From an uncultured Desulfovibrio sp. (GTDB taxonomy: Bacteria > Desulfobacterota > Desulfovibrionia > Desulfovibrionales > Desulfovibrionaceae), in the NCBI RefSeq assembly GCF_944324525.1, contig NZ_CALUWS010000018.1, positions 1 through 52,203 of the forward strand: DNA of 52,203 nt, written 5' to 3'. Under the pieces are notes generated by a model. That model saw only the letters and a program-made list of their open reading frames with translations. It searched no databases and was not told the origin of the DNA. Positions 44,695 to 52,203 of this stretch are shown here, one piece after another (position 1 is the first letter of the stretch; the number at the start of each line of letters is the position of its first letter). The translations under genes were made by a program, and so were the position numbers.

Positions 44695-45753
44695 ATGCTG
44701 AAAAAACTTCTTTGTATGGCTCTTGCCGCCTTCATGCTGCTGAGCACGGGCATCCGTCCGGCATCGGCCGCCGAGCTTGTGGAAGTTCCCACGGCCTGGC
44801 TTGACGAGCACGAGACGTTCCTCATGTGGTATGCGGTGGAAAAGGGCTGGGACGTTGAGGCCGGGCTGAAGATCAAGATGCAGCTTTTCAGCTCGGGCGC
44901 GGATATCCTGAACGCGCTTCCTTCCGGCAAATGGGTGTATGCCGGCATGGGGGCCGTGCCGGCTATGCTGGGCAACCTGCGCTACGGCACGTCCATCATC
45001 GCCCTGGGCAATGACGAATCCCGCTGCAATGCGGTGCTGGTGCGGCCTGACAGCCCCATCGCCAAAGTCAAGGGCTGGAACAAGGAGCATCCCGCCGTTC
45101 TGGGCAGCCCCGCGACGGTGCGCGGCAAGACCTTTCTGGTCACCACGGTCTCCTCGGCCCACTATGCCCTCAGCGCCTGGCTGGAGACCCTTGGGCTGAC
45201 CGACAGCGACATCGCCATCAAGAACATGGATCAGGCGCAGGCCCTTGCCGCCTTTGAAAACAACATCGGCGACGGCGTGGGCCTCTGGGCCCCGCACATG
45301 TTCGTGGCCATGGACAAGGGAGCCGTTCTCGCCGCCGACATGAAGACGCTGGGCAAGGGCAATCCCATCGTGCTGGTGGCCGACACGCGCTATGCGGAAA
45401 AAAATCCTGACGTCACGGCGCGTTTCCTGAGCGTCTATCTGCGCGCCGTCAAGATGTTCAAGGAAACCACTCCGGAGATGCTTGTCGGCGAGTACCAGCG
45501 TTTCCACCGCGAATTCGTGGGCAAGGATTATGACGCGACCCTGGCGCTCAAGGACCTGCAGTACCATCCCGTCTACGATCTGCAACAGCAGCTCGCCCTC
45601 TTTGACGACAGCAAGGGGCCGAGTCAGGTGCAGCAGTGGCAGGCCGACATCGCCGCGTATTTCAGCAGCATTGGCCGCATCACGGCGGATGAAGCCAAGA
45701 AGGTCGCCGACGGCAAGTACGCGACCAATGCCTATCTCAAGCAGATAAAGTAG
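44695..45753 (+). CDS. TauA/SsuA/NMT1-type ABC substrate-binding protein, orphan
   Basis: The 352-residue protein has a signal peptide cleaved near residue 25 (RPASA-AELV) and a type II periplasmic binding fold of the TauA/SsuA/ThiY/NMT1 group (HETFLMWYAVEKGWDVEAGL, ALPSGKWVYAGMGAVPAM, VRGKTFLVTTVSSAHYALSAWL). Relatives bind sulfonates, nitrate or thiamine precursors. Given the neighbouring tpa and ald, taurine or another sulfonate is a plausible ligand, but this is inference. No permease or ATPase gene follows; a terminator does. Confidence 0.85.
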   Translation: MLKKLLCMALAAFMLLSTGIRPASAAELVEVPTAWLDEHETFLMWYAVEKGWDVEAGLKIKMQLFSSGADILNALPSGKWVYAGMGAVPAMLGNLRYGTSIIALGNDESRCNAVLVRPDSPIAKVKGWNKEHPAVLGSPATVRGKTFLVTTVSSAHYALSAWLETLGLTDSDIAIKNMDQAQALAAFENNIGDGVGLWAPHMFVAMDKGAVLAADMKTLGKGNPIVLVADTRYAEKNPDVTARFLSVYLRAVKMFKETTPEMLVGEYQRFHREFVGKDYDATLALKDLQYHPVYDLQQQLALFDDSKGPSQVQQWQADIAAYFSSIGRITADEAKKVADGKYATNAYLKQIK

Positions 45754-45808
45754 CGGACATGCCGCAACGTCTGCCCCAGCCTGCATGACAGGCCGGACAC
45801 GCCATCAT

Positions 45809-45849
45809 GAGGCCCGGCCGGGTATCCCCCCGGTCAGGGCCTCTTTCAT
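45809..45849 (+). terminator. Terminator after the TauA-like gene
   Basis: GAGGCCC (45809-45815) and GGGCCTC (45837-45843) enclose a second CCGG pairing and are followed by TTTCATT. From 45850 to 46151 I see no gene; the MFS promoter should lie there, but no good match to consensus is visible. Confidence 0.65.
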
Positions 45850-46151
45850 TGCCCTCCTCCCGCTGAGGCCGTCCCGCCGCATGCCGGCCCAAGCGCAACG
45901 CCACCGCCTGCACCTAAACCGTGTGGCATGCCGTACCGACGCGGATGCAAAAAAAATGGCGGAAGCACCAGCCAGCGTACGGCCGGTTTTCTTCCCGCCA
46001 GAGGAAGGAAAAGGTGGTGCTGGCCGCCTGGACACGCAGATCAAGACTGTGCAGACAGTATATCGGTCAGCTCTTGCATCCTGAAGAGCTTCAGTGCAGA
46101 CTGCTTCTGCCTTACGGCCTTCCCCCTGTAACTCTTACCTGGATCCTTGCC

Positions 46152-47330
46152 ATGCCTTCTCCTGCCGCCGGTCATTTCTCTCCACGCCGCTACTACCGCA
46201 CCGCGCTCATGGCCTTCTTTTTTGTCATGGGCCTCGTCTTCGCCTCATGGGCCATCCGCATCCCCGACATCAAGGCACGCCTCTCGCTGGGGGATGCCGC
46301 CCTGGGCAGCATCCTGCTGGCCGCGCCCCTGGGCGAGATGCTGGCCATCGCGCCCACCGCCTGGCTGCTTGGGCGTATCGGCAGCCGTCACGGCATCGAC
46401 TGCGCCCTGCTGCTCATGCCCGTCTGTCTTGTGCTGCTGGGCCTCGCCCCGTCGCCCGCGCTGCTGTTTGCCGCACTGCTCTGCTTCGGCTTTGCCAACA
46501 ATATGCTCAATATCGCCCTCAACACGCAGGCGGTCGATGTGGAGATCCTCTACAGCCGCAGCATCATGGCCACCTTTCACGGCATGTGGAGCCTTGGCGG
46601 CCTTGTGGGAGGTCTCCTGGGAGCCGCCATCGCCCCGCAGGGCATCGCGCCGCTGCCGCACTTCTGCGCCGTCCTCTGTCTGGTGCTGCTCACGCTGTTC
46701 AGCCTGCGGCACTGGACGCTGCCGCGTGCCGTACGCATCGGTGGACGCCAGAAAGCGAAAACTTCCGGGCGTTTCCGCATGGACGCCTACCTGCTGGTAC
46801 TGGGATTCATCGCCCTGGGCAGCATGGCGACGGAGGGCGCCATGTACGACTGGAGTTCGGTCTATTTTGCCGATGTCGTTCAGCCCGGCGAGGCCCTCGT
46901 CCGCGTAGGCTATGTGGTCTGCATGGCCTGCATGGTGCTGGGCCGCCTTACCGCGGACGGCCTGGTCAATCGTTTCGGCGTTGCGCTGGTGCTGCGTCTG
47001 AGCGGGCTTTCCATCGCAGCGGGGCTGAGTCTGGCTGTTCTCTTCCCCTCTCTTGTCCCGGCCACCTTGGGCCTTGGGCTTGTGGGTTACGGCATGGCCT
47101 CGGTCGTGCCGCTTTGCTACAGTCTCGCAGGCAAATCCACCAGAGTCCCCGCGCGCGTAGGCATCTCCCTTGTGTCCAGCGTGAGCTTTTTGGGCTTCCT
47201 GGGCTGCCCGCCACTCATCGGCTTCCTCTCCCACGCCGCAGGCAGTCTGCGCTGGGCTTTCTGCCCCATCATCGCGCTGGGCCTGTCCATTGCGCTGCTG
47301 GTCCCTGTGCTGCGTCGCCTGCGGGCCTGA
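46152..47330 (+). CDS. Major facilitator superfamily transporter (YbjJ-like)
   Basis: The 392-residue protein has about twelve membrane segments in two halves with a cytoplasmic loop near 200-215 (RIGGRQKAKTSGRF). It begins with RTALMAFFFVMGLVFASWAIRIPDIKARLSLGDAALG, the N-terminal signature of YbjJ-type transporters in outline. The substrate is unknown; relatives are annotated as sugar or drug carriers. I chose ATG 46152 because the first membrane helix follows directly; the longer frame has no homology. Confidence 0.82.
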   Translation: MPSPAAGHFSPRRYYRTALMAFFFVMGLVFASWAIRIPDIKARLSLGDAALGSILLAAPLGEMLAIAPTAWLLGRIGSRHGIDCALLLMPVCLVLLGLAPSPALLFAALLCFGFANNMLNIALNTQAVDVEILYSRSIMATFHGMWSLGGLVGGLLGAAIAPQGIAPLPHFCAVLCLVLLTLFSLRHWTLPRAVRIGGRQKAKTSGRFRMDAYLLVLGFIALGSMATEGAMYDWSSVYFADVVQPGEALVRVGYVVCMACMVLGRLTADGLVNRFGVALVLRLSGLSIAAGLSLAVLFPSLVPATLGLGLVGYGMASVVPLCYSLAGKSTRVPARVGISLVSSVSFLGFLGCPPLIGFLSHAAGSLRWAFCPIIALGLSIALLVPVLRRLRA

Positions 47331-47352
47331 CATATGCCGGGCGTGCCTCTTT

Positions 47353-47440
47353 TTTGAGGGAGAGGGGGACCCCGCGCCTCGCGCGGGCGGGGTCCCCCTC
47401 CCCCTCAAACTCCCCTACCCCTCCCCCGCGCGCTTTCTCC
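47353..47440. repeat. G-run/C-run inverted repeat R2, copy c
   Basis: Arms of 23 bases at 47353-47375 and 47387-47409 (GAGGGAGAGGGGGACCCCGC and complement) differ by one position. The right flank CCCCGCGCGCTTTCTCCGTGGGA repeats the tail of copy a. It begins 22 bases after the MFS stop and may double as its terminator. Confidence 0.7.
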
Positions 47441-47560
47441 GTGGGACATCGCTGAACTTTCATGCACATTTACTTACCCTTCCTTCAGGTTTCAGCTGAC
47501 AAAAGCCTAATTTGAAATTTATTTTCTGAAATCTTAGGGGGTTAAGTACTTTTTAATGAT

Positions 47561-47579
47561 AATAGTAATTATTACTATT
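47561..47579. promoter_or_regulatory. PerR/Fur-like operator upstream of katA
   Basis: AATAGTAATTATTACTATT is a perfect 9-1-9 palindrome; its core TAGTAATTATTACTA fits the 7-1-7 form of PerR boxes (TTATAAT-x-ATTATAA) with changes at two positions per arm. It lies 100 bases before katA in a strongly AT-rich island (about 47500-47600), where the promoter must be. Peroxide- or iron-responsive control of catalase is the natural reading. Confidence 0.6.
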
Positions 47580-47678
47580 TACTTTTCACCTGTTCTTTGC
47601 CATGTTGACTTCAGCAACGGCGCAACAGGCCGTTAGTTCGCTTCCCCTTCAACGATCAACCCGCAAGGAGAGCACATC

Positions 47679-49136
47679 ATGGCAGACAACAAGGATCTTC
47701 TCACCACCAACGCCGGCGCGCCCGTCCCCAACAACAATCATGCCCTCACCGCCGGACCGCGCGGGCCCATGCTCATGCAGGACGTCTGGTTTCAGGAGAA
47801 GCTTGCCCATTTCGACCGCGAAGTCATCCCCGAGCGCCGCATGCACGCCAAGGGTTCCGGGGCCTACGGCACCTTTACGGTCACGCACGACGTGACCGCC
47901 TACACCCGGGCTTCGCTCTTTGCCGAGATCGGCAAGAAGACCGATGTTTTTGTCCGCTTCTCCACGGTGGCGGGCGAGCGCGGCGCGGCGGATGCCGAGC
48001 GTGACATCCGCGGTTTTGCCGTCAAATTTTACACGGATCAGGGCAACTGGGACATGGTGGGCAACAATACGCCGGTGTTCTTCCTGCGCGATCCGCTGAA
48101 ATTCCCGGATCTGAACCATGTGGTGAAGCGCAATCCGCGCACCAACATGCACAGCGCCAAGGACAACTGGGATTTCTGGACGCTGCTCCCCGAAGCGCTG
48201 CACCAGATCACCGTGGTCATGAGCGATCGCGGCATTCCGGCCACTTACCGTCACATGCACGGTTTCGGCAGTCATACCTACAGCCTGATCAATGCGGAAA
48301 ACAAGCGTTTCTGGGTCAAGTTCCACTTCAAGAGCCAGCAGGGCATCAAGAACCTGACCGACGCCGAAGCGCAGGAACTCATCGGCCGCGACCGCGACAG
48401 CCATCAGCGCGACCTCTATGAGCACATCGAAAAGGGCGACTATCCCCGCTGGACGCTCTATTTCCAGGTCATGCCCGAAGAGGACGCCGAAAAGCTGCCC
48501 TACCATCCCTTTGACCTGACCAAGGTCTGGTACCACTCCGACTATCCGCTCATCGAGGTGGGCGTGCTGGAACTGAACCGCAACCCGGAAAACTACTTTG
48601 CCGAAGTGGAGCAGGCCGCCTTCAATCCCGCCAACCTCGTTCCCGGTATCGGCGTGTCGCCTGACAAGATGCTGCAAGGGCGTCTGTTCTCCTACGGGGA
48701 CGCCCAGCGTTACCGTCTCGGCGTCAATCATCACTTGATCCCGGTCAACCGGCCCCGCTGCCCCTTCCACAGCTTCCATCGCGACGGCCAGATGCGCGTG
48801 GACGGCAACCACGGCAGCTATACGAGCTATGAGCCCAACAGCGAAGGCGCCTGGAAGGAACAGCCGGACTTCACGGAACCGCCCCTGAAGATCAGCGGCG
48901 ATGCGGCCCGCTGGGACTACCCCTGCGATGATGCCGACTACTTCGAGCAGCCCGGCCGCCTCTTCCGGCTCATGACGCCCGAGCAGCAGGAAGCTCTCTT
49001 CGGCAACACGGCCCGCGCCCTTGGTGACGCCCCCAAGGAGATCAAGCTGCGCCACATCCGCAACTGCGCCAAGGCGGACCCGGCCTACGGCGCGGGCGTG
49101 GCGCGAGCCTGCGGCATCGCTGAAAGCGAGATCTAA
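47679..49136 (+). CDS. katA: Catalase, monofunctional heme type (clade 3)
   Basis: The 485-residue small-subunit catalase has the active-site His56 in [10 protein letters not shown], Asn near 129 in GNNTPVFF and the proximal heme Tyr in [14 protein letters not shown] (about 336-349). It dismutates hydrogen peroxide in the cytoplasm. The length is normal for clade 3 and all key residues are present. No signal peptide. The ribosome site AAGGAG is close to the start. Confidence 0.97.
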   Translation: MADNKDLLTTNAGAPVPNNNHALTAGPRGPMLMQDVWFQEKLAHFDREVIPERRMHAKGSGAYGTFTVTHDVTAYTRASLFAEIGKKTDVFVRFSTVAGERGAADAERDIRGFAVKFYTDQGNWDMVGNNTPVFFLRDPLKFPDLNHVVKRNPRTNMHSAKDNWDFWTLLPEALHQITVVMSDRGIPATYRHMHGFGSHTYSLINAENKRFWVKFHFKSQQGIKNLTDAEAQELIGRDRDSHQRDLYEHIEKGDYPRWTLYFQVMPEEDAEKLPYHPFDLTKVWYHSDYPLIEVGVLELNRNPENYFAEVEQAAFNPANLVPGIGVSPDKMLQGRLFSYGDAQRYRLGVNHHLIPVNRPRCPFHSFHRDGQMRVDGNHGSYTSYEPNSEGAWKEQPDFTEPPLKISGDAARWDYPCDDADYFEQPGRLFRLMTPEQQEALFGNTARALGDAPKEIKLRHIRNCAKADPAYGAGVARACGIAESEI

Positions 49137-49200
49137 GCACAACCTCCCGGCGGCCCGGCCAGTCTGAGGCCGCCGCACTCCCCCCCACCCTCTCACAAAA

Positions 49201-49234
49201 GCAGGGGCTGCCGTGACGCCACGGCAGCCCCTGC
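49201..49234. terminator. Bidirectional terminator between katA and trpA
   Basis: A perfect 15-bp stem (GCAGGGGCTGCCGTG and complement) with a four-base loop, followed by CTTCTTTTCC on the plus strand and by TTTTGTG on the minus strand. It lies 64 bases after katA. Confidence 0.8.
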
Positions 49235-49257
49235 GCTTCTTTTCCGTATCCAGGATC

Positions 49258-49409
49258 TAAATCATTTTCAGTGCGAAACGCTTCGCGTTTCACACCATAC
49301 GGCCCGTCGTTTCGCGGAAAAAATGCGGTTTTTTCCGTTTGGTTTCGGCCGGGCGGCGGCACTGTGCCGCCGCCTCGCGGCCCTCCTTTTTCAAAGGCGA
49401 AACGCTCTA
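49258..49409 (+). repeat. Dispersed four-hairpin repeat R1, copy F
   Basis: The longest copy, about 152 bp: AAATCATTTTCAGTGCG, GAAACGCTTCGCGTTTC, CGCGGAAAAAATGCGG with TTTTTTCCG, GGCGGCGGCACTGTGCCGCC and CCTTTTTCAAAGGCGAAACG. It ends CGCTCTA, whose last three bases (49407-49409) are the TAG stop codon of trpA read on the minus strand. Confidence 0.8.
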
Positions 49410-50174
49410 TTTCCAGCGGGCGATAAAGGTCGCGGCGCTGCCGCCTTCGTCCAGATGGCGCAGCAGGGCGCTGCCGAAAACCGCGGCATCAGGCCGGGCG
49501 TCCGGCGGCAAGTCCTCTATCTGCGCGGGTTCGGAAAGGCCGAAGCCCAGCGCCAGCGGCAGGGAGAATACCGTACGCGCCCGGCGCATGGTGGCCGCCA
49601 CCTGCGGCACGAGCAACGAACGCTGGCCCGTGGTGCCCATCGTCGAGACCACATAGACGTATCCCAGACTGACTTCCGCGTAACGCCGCATGCGCTCTTC
49701 ATCCGTATTGGGCCCCACCAGCGCGATCAGGGCGATCCCCCGCGTAGCCAGCAGGGCACGCAGCTCGCCGGCTTCCTCATACGGCAGATCCGGCACGATG
49801 ACGCCATGAACGCCCGCACGGGCCGCATCCTCGGCAAACTTTTCCAGCCCGTACTGCATGATGGGATTGTAATAGCCCATGAGCACCATGCCGCAATGGA
49901 AAAAATCCTTGCGCGCTTCCAGTTCGCTCAACAGACGAGCCAGGCTCATGCCGTCGCTGAGCACCCGGCGGGAAGCCTCTTCCACCACAGGCCCGTCAGC
50001 CACAGGGTCGGAGAACGGGATGCCGATCTCGATGATGTCCGCGCCGCCCTCGTCCAGTTCCCGCACGGCGGGCCAGAAGCTGCCCTCATCAGGGAAACCG
50101 GCCGTCACAAAGGGGATAAGGGCCGTTCGTCCGGCCTCACGCGCAGCGCGGATCTTCTCTTCCAAAATATGCAT
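49407..50174 (-). CDS. trpA: Tryptophan synthase alpha chain
   Basis: The 255-residue TIM-barrel protein has the catalytic Glu49 and Asp60 in EIGIPFSDPVADGP and the phosphate-binding GLSEP region. It cleaves indole-3-glycerol phosphate and passes indole to the beta chain. The start at 50174 follows trpB by 14 bases. The final codons end in a TAG that belongs to repeat copy F, so the original C terminus may have been altered by a few residues. Confidence 0.97.
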   Translation of the reverse strand: MHILEEKIRAAREAGRTALIPFVTAGFPDEGSFWPAVRELDEGGADIIEIGIPFSDPVADGPVVEEASRRVLSDGMSLARLLSELEARKDFFHCGMVLMGYYNPIMQYGLEKFAEDAARAGVHGVIVPDLPYEEAGELRALLATRGIALIALVGPNTDEERMRRYAEVSLGYVYVVSTMGTTGQRSLLVPQVAATMRRARTVFSLPLALGFGLSEPAQIEDLPPDARPDAAVFGSALLRHLDEGGSAATFIARWK

Positions 50175-50188
50175 GACTCCACCCTCCT

Positions 50189-51379
50189 TCAGCAAAACTC
50201 GCCCACGGCCTGCAAGCCCAGCGCCTTGCGCACGATGCCCAGATCCTTGTCGCCCCGTCCGGACAAGTTGACCACCACCTTGCTGCCCGGCGCGAATTCC
50301 TCGGCATGGTCCAGCGCCCAGGCCAGCGCATGCGAGGATTCCAGCGCGGGCAAAATGCCCTCGGCCCGGCAAAGCCGTTCAAAGGCCGCCAGCGCGCGCT
50401 GATCCCGCACCATCACATACCGCACCCGGCCGCTCTTGTGCAGATAGGCGTGTTCCGGCCCGACGCCGGGATAATCCAGACCGGCGGAAATGGACTGGGA
50501 GGGCTCAATCTGCCCGTCGTCATTCTGGAGCAGCATGGTCAGGCTGCCGTGCAGCACCCCCGGCACCCCCAGACTGAGCGGCGCGGAATTGAAGCAACCC
50601 GGCTCGCCCGAGCCCGCGGCCTCCACACCGATGAGCTTCACGCCCGGCTCGTCCAGAAAAGGATGGAACATGCCGATGGCATTGGAGCCGCCGCCCACGC
50701 AGGCCACCACGGCATCCGGCAGTTTGCCCGCCCGCTCCCGCATCTGCTCGCGCGTCTCCTCCCCGATGACCTGCTGGAACATCCGTACCAGCGTGGGGAA
50801 GGGATGCGGCCCGGCCGCCGTGCCGAAACAGTAATGCGTGGTCTGCTGCTGGGCTATCCAGGCCCGCAGAGCCTCATTGATGGCGTCCTTGAGCGTACGC
50901 GTGCCGCTTTCCACCGGGATGACCGTCGCCCCGAGCAAACGCATGCGCATGACATTGGGAGCCTGCCGTTCCACGTCCTCCGCGCCCATGTACACCGTGC
51001 AGCGCATGCCCAGCCGGGCCGCCGCCACGGCCGTGGCCACCCCGTGTTGTCCGGCTCCGGTCTCGGCCACCAGCGCCGTCTTGCCCATATACCTGGCCAG
51101 CAGCGCCTGCCCCAGCGTATTGTTGATCTTGTGTGCCCCGGAATGCAGCAGGTCCTCCCGCTTGAGCCAAAGCTCGATGCCCAGCTCCTCGGAAAGACGC
51201 GGGCAGAACGTCAACGGCGTGGGACGCCCGGCAAAATTGTGCAGCAGATCCCGCAGTTCCGCCTGAAAACGCTCCGTAGGCAGGATGGACTGCATGGCCG
51301 CTTCCACTTCCAGCAGCGGCGGCATGAGCAGCTCCGGCACGAAGCAGCCGCCGAATTCGCCGAAATAGCCCTTTTTCAT
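50189..51379 (-). CDS. trpB: Tryptophan synthase beta chain
   Basis: The 396-residue PLP enzyme has the Schiff-base Lys84 in HSGAHKINN and the phosphate-binding loop GGGSNAIG. It joins indole and serine to tryptophan. Length and motifs are those of the classical trpB1 type that pairs with TrpA. Its start overlaps the trpF stop (ATGA) with GGAGG just upstream, so the two are coupled. Confidence 0.98.
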   Translation of the reverse strand: MKKGYFGEFGGCFVPELLMPPLLEVEAAMQSILPTERFQAELRDLLHNFAGRPTPLTFCPRLSEELGIELWLKREDLLHSGAHKINNTLGQALLARYMGKTALVAETGAGQHGVATAVAAARLGMRCTVYMGAEDVERQAPNVMRMRLLGATVIPVESGTRTLKDAINEALRAWIAQQQTTHYCFGTAAGPHPFPTLVRMFQQVIGEETREQMRERAGKLPDAVVACVGGGSNAIGMFHPFLDEPGVKLIGVEAAGSGEPGCFNSAPLSLGVPGVLHGSLTMLLQNDDGQIEPSQSISAGLDYPGVGPEHAYLHKSGRVRYVMVRDQRALAAFERLCRAEGILPALESSHALAWALDHAEEFAPGSKVVVNLSGRGDKDLGIVRKALGLQAVGEFC

Positions 51380-52020
51380 TCTTCCTCCCGCAACGGCTCC
51401 GCCGTCGCCTGACGCACGGCCTGCACGACCGCCGCCATCTTTTCCCGATTCTTCACGCCCGGCGCGTCTTCCACACCGGAATTGACATCCACTCCGTCCG
51501 GCCCGCACTGCCGCAGGGCCTCCGCCACATTGTCCGGCCCAAGCCCTCCGGCCAGCCACCACGGACGCGGCCAGCGCACACGCCCCAACGCTCCCCAGTC
51601 CAGCACGCGCCCGCTGCCGCCGCCCCCTTTGCCGGCATCCACCAGAAACGCCGCGCAATACGGGGCCTCCCGTTCCAGCTCCGCCTGCAAGGCCACCATA
51701 TCCGCATACCGCTGCGGCCAGACGACCCGCCACAGCCGCTCCGCCCCCAGCCGGCGCGCACAGGCCGCCGTGTCCTGACTCCCGTGGAGCTGGGCCACAT
51801 CCAGCCGCGCCGCCGCCATGATGCGGGCTATCTCCTCCTCTTTCTGTTCCACAAAAACGCCCACCCGCGCAAGCCCCGGCGCAGATAACGCCACCGCCTG
51901 CTCCGGCCCGCAGCCGCGCGGGCTCGCCGCATGAAAAACGAAACCCACCATGTCCGCCCCCAGCCCGGCCGCCGCCTCTATATCCTCCTGACGCCGCATG
52001 CCGCAAAACTTGATACGCAT
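51376..52020 (-). CDS. trpF: Phosphoribosylanthranilate isomerase
   Basis: The 214-residue TIM-barrel enzyme has the catalytic Cys in IKFCGM and the Asp in GVDVNSGVE. It converts phosphoribosylanthranilate to the carboxyphenylamino-deoxyribulose phosphate used by TrpC. The gene order trpF-trpB-trpA is normal; the earlier trp genes are presumably beyond the right edge. The ribosome site is weak (GAGAAAAG), and repeat R2d lies directly upstream. Confidence 0.95.
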   Translation of the reverse strand: MRIKFCGMRRQEDIEAAAGLGADMVGFVFHAASPRGCGPEQAVALSAPGLARVGVFVEQKEEEIARIMAAARLDVAQLHGSQDTAACARRLGAERLWRVVWPQRYADMVALQAELEREAPYCAAFLVDAGKGGGGSGRVLDWGALGRVRWPRPWWLAGGLGPDNVAEALRQCGPDGVDVNSGVEDAPGVKNREKMAAVVQAVRQATAEPLREEE

Positions 52021-52035
52021 ATGTCTTTTCTCTCC

Positions 52036-52120
52036 CTGGAGGGGGAAGGGGCCGGGTTTTGCGGGGGAAGGTGACCTTTGAAAAGGTCCCCCTCCCCCGT
52101 ACCCCCTCCCCCCGAAACGT
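52036..52120. repeat. G-run/C-run inverted repeat R2, copy d
   Basis: GGGGGAAGG-TGACCTTT (52063-52079) pairs with AAGGTCCCCCTCCCCC (to 52098), and further G-runs and C-runs flank it (GGAGGGGGAAGGGG at about 52038, CCCCCTCCCCCC at about 52102). It sits just upstream of trpF. The last 80 bases of the window show no gene. Confidence 0.6.
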
Positions 52121-52203
52121 TTATTCTGGTCAACTTCCCGCCGTCATATCCCGCACGCCGTCTCCTGACTGCTCCGTCCCCCGGCGCCATGGGAGAGATG
52201 GTT

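Noticed and set aside
47649-49196. 515-codon minus-strand frame opposite katA
   Set aside because: Catalase motifs are complete on the plus strand and the reverse frame has no homology.

Overview
The window looks like chromosome of a GC-rich, anaerobic, sulfur-metabolising bacterium of the order Desulfovibrionales (Desulfovibrio or Bilophila type). This is an inference from gene content: a taurine:pyruvate aminotransferase with an alanine dehydrogenase, a HydG-type [FeFe]-hydrogenase maturase, an iron-containing alcohol dehydrogenase, a chemoreceptor ending in bacteriohemerythrin, a monofunctional catalase and pdxST. No rRNA, tRNA, CRISPR array, transposase or phage gene was seen.

Layout. 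(1) 1-5276, plus strand: the end of a surface-glycan or small-molecule locus with a 5'-incomplete ATP-grasp, an NAD-dependent epimerase, a radical SAM/SPASM protein, a NeuD-like acyltransferase and a glycosyltransferase. Its base composition drops locally, which suggests acquisition. (2) 6013-8098: an HlyD-type adaptor and a lipoprotein, divergently oriented. (3) 8332-21814, minus strand: a nearly complete Ter stress-response island. In transcription order it encodes a degenerate-GGDEF/TPR protein, a double-TerD (TerA-like) protein, ATP-grasp, CitE-like lyase, TerB, TerD, TerC, TerZ, TerD, PRTase-TRSP, HAD phosphatase and StiP-PELOTA. (4) 21992-23990: an overlapping metallo-beta-lactamase, iron-sulfur flavoprotein and comF operon. 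(5) 24247-29803, minus strand: ydcH-ilvB-ilvN-ilvC, then a YggT protein, a HAD phosphatase and an unknown protein. (6) 30007-31483: pdxST. (7) 31604-39696, minus strand: hemerythrin chemoreceptor, iron alcohol dehydrogenase, a 1014-residue membrane protein and hydG. (8) 40223-49136, plus strand: tpa, an orphan BMP-type binding protein, ald, an orphan TauA/NMT1-type binding protein, an MFS transporter and katA behind a PerR-like palindrome. (9) 49407-52020, minus strand: trpF-trpB-trpA.

How the genes work together. Tpa and Ald form a cycle in which taurine is transaminated onto pyruvate and alanine is deaminated back to pyruvate; the iron alcohol dehydrogenase 5 kb away could reduce the sulfoacetaldehyde. 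The Ter island combines metal-binding TerD proteins and the TerC membrane protein with five enzymes of a predicted nucleoside-like metabolite pathway.

The most striking unexplained structure is a dispersed intergenic repeat of about 120-150 bp made of four consecutive hairpins (family R1). There are six full-length or near-full copies and one partial copy; two of them overlap the TAG stop codon of a neighbouring gene. A second family of long G-run/C-run inverted repeats (R2) occurs five times and shares a 20-bp word between two copies.

Start codons were chosen by ribosome binding sites and family length and often differ from the longest open frame. Coordinates of non-coding features were read by eye and may be off by a base or two.
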